Below, piece by piece: positions 1-5,638 of a stretch of DNA of 10,554 nt. The stretch is from positions 1-10,554 of the forward strand of contig JBAXBP010000123.1 of NCBI GenBank assembly GCA_037141915.1, given 5' to 3'. The stretch's first letter is position 1. Each line of letters begins with the position of its first letter. A program made the position numbers and the translations under genes. Below the pieces are notes generated by a model that saw nothing but the letters and a program-made list of their open reading frames with translations, did no database searches and was not told where the DNA came from. Source of the stretch: CAIRDP01 sp037141915. Lineage in GTDB: Bacteria; Bacteroidota; Bacteroidia; Bacteroidales; FEN-979.

Positions 1-627
1 CAGATTGCCTGCAATAAAACTGCTGTCGGCCGCCGAACCGGAATTGTGCATCCTTGCCATATAGGAATACCAGGTGAAGTTGCTGTTGTCGAACAAGGCC
101 GAGGCGGTGTCACCCCAGATTGTCTGCAGTTCGAGACCTGCCGCCCCGGGAGCGCCGAAATCATAATCGGCGGTGATGATATTGGTCTGAACCCATTGAA
201 GTTCCTTCATGAGATCGGTTATGTCGGCGGTGATGACATTGAGCTGTGACTGGATCTGGCTCAGTGAGCTGTCAATTTTTGAAAATTGCTTATTCATGGC
301 CTGGGTGTTCGCAAATCCCTGAATGGTCGAAAAGATGTCAAACCCGATGTCAAACAATCCTTCAGCACTCTTCGTCTTGTTCTTGGGTTTCATCGACTGA
401 TATAATTTACCCGGGTTGAACGATTTTTGATGACCGATTTCATATTCCGACAACAGGTTAAGCTTCGGATCAGTAAAAACATCCTTCTGGACGGGTGTGG
501 GGGTGGGCGTGGGCGTGGGTGGAACCTGTGTGTCTTCCTTCTTTTTACAAGAAAAGATGAGTGGGATAATTACAATCGCTATAAGAATAAGCGATAAGAT
601 GCCTGTAAATCTCTTTTTATTTTTCAT
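1..627 (-). CDS. Lipoprotein with Pro-Thr linker and coiled coil (cassette A), 3' end outside window
   Basis: Partial gene: the first 209 codons are present and the reading frame is still open at the left edge. It starts at ATG 625-627. Residues 1-27 form a lipoprotein signal peptide, with a hydrophobic run and the lipobox-like end LIFSC (Cys27). The lysine-acid sequence KKKED follows, resembling the K-(D/E)2 surface-export signal known for Bacteroidota lipoproteins. A Pro-Thr repeat linker spans residues 36-45, and a Q/S/I-rich predicted coiled coil spans about 110-149. The start codon lies 11 bases after the stop of the receiver gene at 639-1079, so the two are probably one operon. The same layout occurs in the lipoprotein at 5639-7795, including the matching 'FDIG...FSKIDSSLSQIQSQL' and 'FSIGD...FQKIDNQLSSMQNQL' stretches, so the two are paralogues. 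No catalytic motif or named domain was recognised. Outer-membrane location is inferred. Confidence 0.88.
   Translation of the reverse strand, partial: MKNKKRFTGILSLILIAIVIIPLIFSCKKKEDTQVPPTPTPTPTPVQKDVFTDPKLNLLSEYEIGHQKSFNPGKLYQSMKPKNKTKSAEGLFDIGFDIFSTIQGFANTQAMNKQFSKIDSSLSQIQSQLNVITADITDLMKELQWVQTNIITADYDFGAPGAAGLELQTIWGDTASALFDNSNFTWYSYMARMHNSGSAADSSFIAGNL
493..522 (-). repeat. Tandem hexamer repeat encoding the Pro-Thr linker of lipoprotein A
   Basis: Five imperfect hexamers (plus strand GGGTGT, GGGGGT, GGGCGT, GGGCGT, GGGTGG) encode the PPTPTPTPTP linker just after the lipidated Cys. Because the unit is six bases, gain or loss of copies would change linker length by two residues without a frameshift. 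A similar repeat lies at the same place in the paralogous lipoprotein. Confidence 0.75.
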
Positions 628-638
628 CTGTTTATTTG

Positions 639-1079
639 TTATTTTTTTGTGGTTAAATTGTTAATGACAATATCAGGTACAAGTTGAGCCTGGTTTCCTG
701 CAGGGCTCCATTTTTTCATCACGGCCAACAACTCCTCCCTTCTAACCGGTTTGGATAAAAACTCCTTGCAGCCCCAGGCAATTGCCAGCGAAACAGATGC
801 AAGGCTATATCCCGACATAAGGATAAACGTCAATGGAGGGTGACCGGCCGGGCGGGGCTGCAGGGTCAGCAGATGGCTGCTTTTCCCGGGCAGGCTCGCA
901 TCGACCAGGGCAATGTGAACGGGAGCTGGCGCTGAACAACGCAGCAAAGCGTCTTCGCTTGAACGAACACGCTCAACAACATATCCTTCATGCAATAATG
1001 TTTCTTCCATTGGCCGGTATTGGTCATCATGGTCATCGGCAATCAGGATAGTGGTGGAAAAGGACTTCTCGCTTTGCAT
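639..1079 (-). CDS. Stand-alone response-regulator receiver domain protein (canonical)
   Basis: A 146-residue protein that is a single CheY-like receiver (REC) domain with no output domain. It starts at ATG 1077-1079. All phosphorylation residues are present: the acidic pair D15-D16 after beta strand 1 (ILIADD), phosphoacceptor D60 (LVDASLP), the Ser/Thr switch position S89 (ILMSG), and K110 in the FLSKP motif. In this family a histidine kinase phosphorylates the Asp and the domain signals by protein contact. No kinase is encoded nearby, so its partner is unknown. The gene ends 11 bases before the lipoprotein gene at 1-627 and appears to be the first gene of that operon. Residue numbering matches the degenerate receiver at 7814-8236, where the same sites fall at 14-15, 60, 88 and 110. 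This suggests a cassette duplication. Confidence 0.9.
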   Translation of the reverse strand: MQSEKSFSTTILIADDHDDQYRPMEETLLHEGYVVERVRSSEDALLRCSAPAPVHIALVDASLPGKSSHLLTLQPRPAGHPPLTFILMSGYSLASVSLAIAWGCKEFLSKPVRREELLAVMKKWSPAGNQAQLVPDIVINNLTTKK

Positions 1080-1102
1080 TGGCCTATGTAAATTGAATGC
1101 GG

Positions 1103-1134
1103 TAAATATACACCGCCGGTAGAATCAATGTCAA
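1103..1134 (-). promoter_or_regulatory. Candidate promoter of the receiver-lipoprotein operon A
   Basis: Reading the minus strand, TTGACA (1134-1129) is followed by an 18-base spacer and TATATTTA (1110-1103). The second element is close to the Bacteroidota -7 consensus TAnnTTTG and differs only in the last base. It ends 23 bases before the receiver start codon. The same elements with the same 18-base spacing occur before the paralogous receiver. This is a pattern match only. Confidence 0.45.
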
Positions 1135-1174
1135 TGACGCAAGCCTGGAATCTCCTTGTATTTTCCTTTATAAT

Positions 1175-1294
1175 ATGAGCTATGTGTCTGAACTTAAGAT
1201 AATTGATTCGCGAATGACCGGAAATGACATTGTTTCATCTGGAGGTTATATAGCTAACACAATGCAGGTTATGAATTTTCTTAAGGAAAAGTAA
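1175..1294 (+). CDS. Possible 39-residue small protein or gene remnant
   Basis: A short ATG-to-TAA frame of 39 codons, ending in NFLKEK, lies in the gap between the regulator and receiver genes. It is the only plausible plus-strand reading in the window and ends 17 bases from the tail of the regulator gene. Its mixed polar and hydrophobic composition is protein-like, with no long biased runs. No clear ribosome-binding site precedes it and the family was not recognised. It could be a small gene, the tail of a decayed gene, or chance. Confidence 0.15.
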   Translation: MSYVSELKIIDSRMTGNDIVSSGGYIANTMQVMNFLKEK

Positions 1295-1311
1295 AGGTGG
1301 TAGACAGGGGG

Positions 1312-3258
1312 TTAAACCTGGATGAGATAGCTGGTAAGGCTCTCTTTCTGATCAAGATTGAGCTTTTTACGGATATGATGTCGGGTAACTTCAACGGTAG
1401 GTATTGAAAGATTTGCCACCCTCGAAATATCTTTTGAGGAAAGATTGAGTCGCAGAAGGGCGCAAATCTGAAGTTCGCTTCGAGAGAGGTCGGGGCTCAA
1501 CGCAAGCATTTTTTCGTAAAATCCACTATGTATCTGCTTGAACATCACCTCGAAATCGTTCATCGGGTTCTTTGATGCATCTCGCATGATTTCCGACAGC
1601 AACTGGCTGAATTCGGCCTGGTCTGTTTTTTTCGAAAAACGATACTGGAATTGCCCCAGTTTATCTTGTACCGACTGGTTTACATGACTGAGTTTGGTGG
1701 CGATCAGCGACTGGTATACCAGATCCTGTTCCTTCAGGTTCACCTCGAGTTCAAGCCGCTCAACCTCTTCCTCTTTAAGCTGATGTTCCAGGGTTTTCTT
1801 CTCCAGTTCGGCTTGTTTCAGCATGGTTTCCTGTTTAGACTGAAACACCTGTTGCTCGGCCAGTTTTCGCTTTTGGTCGCTTTGCCGTTTTCTGAAAAAC
1901 AGAAGAATAACGAGGGCCGATGCCAAAAGAAGCAATGCCAGGAATATTAAAGCAATAATGACGTTTCGTGATTTCTGCAGCCTGACATTTGAGTTCAGGT
2001 CATGAATTTTTGATTCCAAAGCCTGCTTCTCGTAAAGGGCCTGATATTTCAAAACGGCATCCTCCCTGGCAATGGTCTTGAGGCTGTCGTTCAAATGCTC
2101 CCATTGTTTAAAATAAGCAAGGGCGAAGTCGACATTGCGAAGTTCCATGTTGCCTTCAAAAGCTTCGCGGTAAAATTGTACCAGGTCGGAAGTGAGCTTG
2201 TTTTGCTCAGCCAGGTGGATGGCCTGCATAAAAAAGGCATTTGCCTTAAATGAGTTTTTTCTGACCGCCTCGATTCTGCCTAACTGGTTCAGACTGTAAA
2301 TCTGACCCTGGAGTATTTTGTTTGCTTTGCTGATCTGAAGTACCTCTGCATAGGACTTTTCTGCTTCCTCCAATCTTCCGTGATCTTTCAGGTAGTTTGC
2401 ATAATTGAACTTTACCGGCATCAGGCTGGCAATTGTACCGTAAGTGGTTATGATTTTCAGCGCTTCCTGGTAATCATACTGAGCTGAGTCGGAACCCATC
2501 ATCATATGTGAAACGGCCAGGTTGGTATAATCTGTTCCCGATTCAAGGAGGTTGCCTGCTCTCCGGTTTAATACAATCGCCTGCCCATAATATTCAGTAG
2601 CTTTTCCATAGAGACCCTGGCTATAAAAGAGATTACCTATGTTACGATATATCTGGGCCGTATTACCAAAGTCGGATTGCTTCTCGTAATAACGTGCCGC
2701 CTCCGAGAAACACTTCATTGCACTGTCGGCTTGTCCATTCTGACTGTAAAACAGCCCTATATTAGCCGAAAAGCCTGCGAGGTAAATGCTGTCCCGGGCA
2801 GCCTTTGCCAGCAAGAGTCCTTTGCGATACCAGAAACCTACCGAATCGTTTGATCCCATATTAACAAAAAGTGACCCCAGCGTGTTGCAGGTTTGCAGAA
2901 TTTTCAGGGTGTCATTTAGTTGAAATGCCAGGATCCTCATTTTCCTGTAATAGGTGAGCGCCGAGTCGTTTATTTTTGCTGTCTGGAAAGCTTTGCCCCT
3001 TAATAGGACAGCTTCATAACGTCGGGCATTATCGCCACTCAGGGCCGACATGCGACAGAGCTCAGCAGAAGTTAATAAAGCACTGTCGGCATTGGTTTTT
3101 AGTTTCAGGTTGACCACCAGCAGGAGGGAGTCGAATGCCGGATTGTTTTTCAGGGTCGTTGGAGATGAACATCTTATCAGGAACAGCAAAGCCAATAAGA
3201 GGAGGATTCCCTTAAACGCGGCAATTCCGGAAGCGCTTTTCTGCTGAGAATAAAACAA
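1312..3258 (-). CDS. TPR membrane-anchored LuxR-type transcriptional regulator (cassette A)
   Basis: A 648-residue one-component membrane regulator. Residues 1-30 are a hydrophobic export segment ending LFLIRC; Cys30 could be lipidated, but Arg just before it is atypical for a lipobox. Residues about 80-390 contain tandem tetratricopeptide-like helical repeats (for example NIGLFYSQNGQADSA and NIGNLFYSQGLYGKA), inferred to lie in the periplasm. A transmembrane helix follows at about 433-455, then a charged coiled coil at about 457-520 and a conserved 'DFEVMFKQIH' segment near 568. The C-terminal LuxR/GerE-like helix-turn-helix (591-648) would bind DNA in the cytoplasm. The first usable start is TTG at 3256-3258, because an in-frame stop lies six bases upstream and no ATG precedes the signal sequence. 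It lies 60 bases after the amidohydrolase gene and is paralogous to the product of 8549-10420. Ligand and target are unknown; the downstream receiver-lipoprotein operon is the obvious candidate target. Confidence 0.88.
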   Translation of the reverse strand: MFYSQQKSASGIAAFKGILLLLALLFLIRCSSPTTLKNNPAFDSLLLVVNLKLKTNADSALLTSAELCRMSALSGDNARRYEAVLLRGKAFQTAKINDSALTYYRKMRILAFQLNDTLKILQTCNTLGSLFVNMGSNDSVGFWYRKGLLLAKAARDSIYLAGFSANIGLFYSQNGQADSAMKCFSEAARYYEKQSDFGNTAQIYRNIGNLFYSQGLYGKATEYYGQAIVLNRRAGNLLESGTDYTNLAVSHMMMGSDSAQYDYQEALKIITTYGTIASLMPVKFNYANYLKDHGRLEEAEKSYAEVLQISKANKILQGQIYSLNQLGRIEAVRKNSFKANAFFMQAIHLAEQNKLTSDLVQFYREAFEGNMELRNVDFALAYFKQWEHLNDSLKTIAREDAVLKYQALYEKQALESKIHDLNSNVRLQKSRNVIIALIFLALLLLASALVILLFFRKRQSDQKRKLAEQQVFQSKQETMLKQAELEKKTLEHQLKEEEVERLELEVNLKEQDLVYQSLIATKLSHVNQSVQDKLGQFQYRFSKKTDQAEFSQLLSEIMRDASKNPMNDFEVMFKQIHSGFYEKMLALSPDLSRSELQICALLRLNLSSKDISRVANLSIPTVEVTRHHIRKKLNLDQKESLTSYLIQV

Positions 3259-3318
3259 ATGTTAATTTTTTATCAAAGTAAAAATAATAAACATTTTCAA
3301 AGAAGTTGTCTAAAGTTC

Positions 3319-5313
3319 TTATTTGAGTGTGAGCGTATTCAAAACCCCGCTGTTTCTAAGCATCAGGTTGAAGCTGCAGGCCCCGCAATAGCCATGATCC
3401 TGATCATGATCATGCCCTCCCGGTGCAAAACAGGCAGGAAGGGGTAAGCTGGTCAGTGAGGGCATCAAAGTATTATCCGTAGGATTCATGCCTAAGGCAG
3501 ATTGCCTGCTTATCGGGTATTCCTTTCCTTCGAAAACAGTGCCCCATATGGGAACGTCCTTAAGTTTTACCGGTTCAACTGTTAAAGGATCCTGTTCAAG
3601 GATAGTGAAATTGGCGATCTTGCCCGGGGCAATGCTCCCGAGTTCGCTTTCTTTTTGCCACGAATAGGCTGATTCAATCGTAATGGCGCGTAAGGCTTCC
3701 ATAACGCTGATACGCTGTTCGGGAGCCGCCACCCGGCCCGAGGGCGTAATTCGGTTTACGGCACACCATGCCAGGAACAAGGGGTCGGAAGGGGCCATCG
3801 GCAGATCGGAATGGAACGATAAAGCAATATGATGTTTCAGCACTGATGCGGAACGAACCATGACATCAGCCCTCTCAGGACCTAAACCTATTTTGCTGTA
3901 TTTGTCGGCAAACCCCACCGGGTAGTAAGGATTGGCGCTTACAATTGCCCCGAGCCGGGCTATGCGATCAACCTGTTCTTCGGATGAATTGGCAAAGTGA
4001 ACGATCACCGAGCGATGGTTTGCCCTGGGATTTTCGGCCATGCGGCGTTCCAGGGTATTTAAAAGAACTTCCAGGCCTTCATCGCCATTCACATGAACAT
4101 GGATCTGGTAACCTGCATCCCAATACGCTTTGGTCCGTTGTTCAAGGTTTTCGGGAGTGACCATCCATTCTCCGTGATGCGAGGGATCGGGTTTTCCGTC
4201 GGCCCCCAGGTATGGTTGCTTCATCTGCATGAGCTGGGAGATAATGGCGCCATCAGCGAAGAGCTTGATCTGCTTCGGAAAAAAACAGACTTTGCCCGAC
4301 AAATGGGCATTGATGATCTTTTCGCCGTCGGAAATGGCTTCTGCTGCAGGCACGCCCTGGTCGATATAACCCCGTCCGTCGATAATAAAGAAGGAGTACA
4401 TGGGAGTATCGTCAGCGCCGAGTATCCTCTGGTACATCTCAAGCAGGCCGGGCGCCAGCAACGCCCCGGGCTCATTATAGGCAGTGACTCCCTTCGAATG
4501 CAGGTAAGCGATCATCTGCTTCAGCCCGAACTCGAGCCGTTGCGGTGTCACGAAGACCTTCATCAGCGGTCCTATCACGAGGTTTGTCCCGGTTTCCCAC
4601 CAGTGGCCTTCGGTCCAGTTCATCATCGTGCTGGCATCGCCTTTACCCTGCATGGATTGTTCAGTCAATCCAAGGGTGTTGAGGGCAGCAGTATTCATAT
4701 AAAATTCATGGCAGGACCTTTGCCAGATCATGATAGGCCTGGTTGAACTTACCGAATCAAGGATTGCACGGCTCATTCGGCCATGCCAGAGGCTGTGGTA
4801 ACCCCATGAAAAAAGCCATTCTTTCCCGTCTTTCATCGCCGCGTCGGCTGCTTTTAAGCGTTTCCGGTACTCCGAAGGTGTTGAGGCTGCCCTGAACGTC
4901 CTTTCAGGCATCACCCATTCTTCAGGAGCAATGACTTCAGTCGAAAGGGTGAGTCCTCCTAAAATTGGATGAAGATGCTGGTCGATGAACCCGGGTAGTA
5001 TGATTTTATTTGCAAATGTTTCATCCAAAATATATTTAGAATTTCCTAAAGCCGACTTTACCTGGGAAAGAGAACCAACGGCAACAATAAATTTACCTGA
5101 AACTGCTACCGCCGTTGCTTCAGGATTGTCCTGTTCCATGGTAATGACCTTTTTAGCCGTAAATATTGTAATGATATTGGGATGATTTGCCGTCAAGCCA
5201 TTAGCAACTATCTGATTTGCTTCACCCTGGGCAAAGCTGAAGGCCGGAATGGAAATCAGGATTAATAGAATGACCAGGCTTGCCGGGAGAGCCAACAGAG
5301 ACATCTTCTTCAT
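3319..5313 (-). CDS. Exported amidohydrolase, Amidohydro_3 (YtcJ-like) family
   Basis: A 664-residue metal-dependent hydrolase of the amidohydrolase superfamily. It starts at ATG 5311-5313, and residues 1-28 form a Sec signal peptide with a likely cut after AFSFA, so it should act in the periplasm or be secreted. The fold's motifs appear in order: an N-terminal beta-sandwich strand region (about 48-105), LPGFIDQHLHP with H113 and H115, K350 in KLFADGA, H405 and H407 in HVHVNGDEG, H439 in IVHF, D503 in FHSDLPM, and the closing GSIAPGKIANFTIL. The family hydrolyses C-N bonds in amides, formamides or cyclic amides; the substrate here cannot be read from sequence. An unusual tail (about 628-646) holds C628, H634, H636, H640, C643 and C646, a possible extra metal site. 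It lies between the two paralogous cassettes on the same strand. A link to them is inferred from position only. Confidence 0.9.
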   Translation of the reverse strand: MKKMSLLALPASLVILLILISIPAFSFAQGEANQIVANGLTANHPNIITIFTAKKVITMEQDNPEATAVAVSGKFIVAVGSLSQVKSALGNSKYILDETFANKIILPGFIDQHLHPILGGLTLSTEVIAPEEWVMPERTFRAASTPSEYRKRLKAADAAMKDGKEWLFSWGYHSLWHGRMSRAILDSVSSTRPIMIWQRSCHEFYMNTAALNTLGLTEQSMQGKGDASTMMNWTEGHWWETGTNLVIGPLMKVFVTPQRLEFGLKQMIAYLHSKGVTAYNEPGALLAPGLLEMYQRILGADDTPMYSFFIIDGRGYIDQGVPAAEAISDGEKIINAHLSGKVCFFPKQIKLFADGAIISQLMQMKQPYLGADGKPDPSHHGEWMVTPENLEQRTKAYWDAGYQIHVHVNGDEGLEVLLNTLERRMAENPRANHRSVIVHFANSSEEQVDRIARLGAIVSANPYYPVGFADKYSKIGLGPERADVMVRSASVLKHHIALSFHSDLPMAPSDPLFLAWCAVNRITPSGRVAAPEQRISVMEALRAITIESAYSWQKESELGSIAPGKIANFTILEQDPLTVEPVKLKDVPIWGTVFEGKEYPISRQSALGMNPTDNTLMPSLTSLPLPACFAPGGHDHDQDHGYCGACSFNLMLRNSGVLNTLTLK
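3394..3414 (-). repeat. Short tandem hexamer repeat encoding the His-Asp tail of the amidohydrolase
   Basis: Plus strand ATGATC, CTGATC, ATGATC, then ATG encodes the His-Asp-rich stretch HDHDQDHG in the C-terminal tail. It is too short to be more than a local expansion, but it explains the low-complexity metal-binding-like motif. Confidence 0.5.
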
Positions 5314-5354
5314 AACATAAAAGGGTTTAACAGGTTTGGAATTGGTTTTTTTTT

Positions 5355-5383
5355 AAACTCCCGGTTTTTAATTCCGGGAATTT
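5355..5383 (-). promoter_or_regulatory. Hairpin in the leader of the amidohydrolase gene
   Basis: On the minus strand, arms AAATTCCCGG and CCGGGAGTTT can form a ten-pair stem with one G-U pair and a nine-base loop. The stem is better paired as minus-strand RNA than as plus-strand RNA, where the wobble becomes an A-C mismatch. It lies 41 bases before the ATG. On this strand an A-rich run follows, not a T-tract, so it is not a standard terminator. It might affect transcript stability or initiation. Confidence 0.4.
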
Positions 5384-5588
5384 AAGGTCAAGTTACATAA
5401 AAAATCAGGATCATTATGAATGAGACACCCTTTTGGAATTAAAATCGAGGATCAGAAGGTCCAATTTAAGGAGTGGTACTTTTTCTTGACGAAAGCAAAG
5501 GCATTATGGAATCAGGCGTTCGTTTTAAAACTATTTCTCCTGCAATAAAATCAAAATTTGCCCCTTGCAGGCAGTGTTGGAAGGTTTG

Positions 5589-5629
5589 ATGACTTGGAAT
5601 GATGGTCGTCGACCATCATTCCAAGTCAT
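5589..5629. repeat. 41-base perfect inverted repeat after lipoprotein B
   Basis: Two perfect 20-base arms (left arm starting ATGACTTGGA, right arm ending TCCAAGTCAT) flank a single T at 5609. As RNA this gives about 18 base pairs with a five-base loop. It begins nine bases after the lipoprotein stop codon in the direction of transcription. No T-tract follows on either strand, so it is better viewed as a 3'-end stabilising hairpin, a factor-assisted terminator or a palindromic repeat element than as a classic intrinsic terminator. Confidence 0.85.
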
Positions 5630-5638
5630 TATGAAAAC

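Larger units (their letters stand above)
5314..5638. other. Intergenic region between lipoprotein B and the amidohydrolase
   Basis: These 325 bases hold no convincing gene on either strand. They contain the 41-base palindrome next to the lipoprotein stop and a shorter AT/GC hairpin near the amidohydrolase start. The amidohydrolase promoter is expected here, but no match combining a TTG element and TAnnTTTG at a sensible spacing was found. Confidence 0.6.

Noticed and set aside
46..249. Plus-strand frame of 67 codons at the left edge
   Set aside because: It is antisense to the partial lipoprotein, whose signal peptide, linker and similarity to its paralogue are clear.
3274..3301. TTACTTTG with an upstream TTTG as promoter of regulator A
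   Set aside because: The -7 element has a mismatch at a key A and the spacing of 16 bases is shorter than in the two better candidates. It would also leave almost no leader.
4093..4746. Long open plus-strand frame of 217 codons inside the amidohydrolase gene
   Set aside because: It lies wholly antisense to a gene with clear family motifs, and its translation has no recognisable domain. It is a shadow frame.
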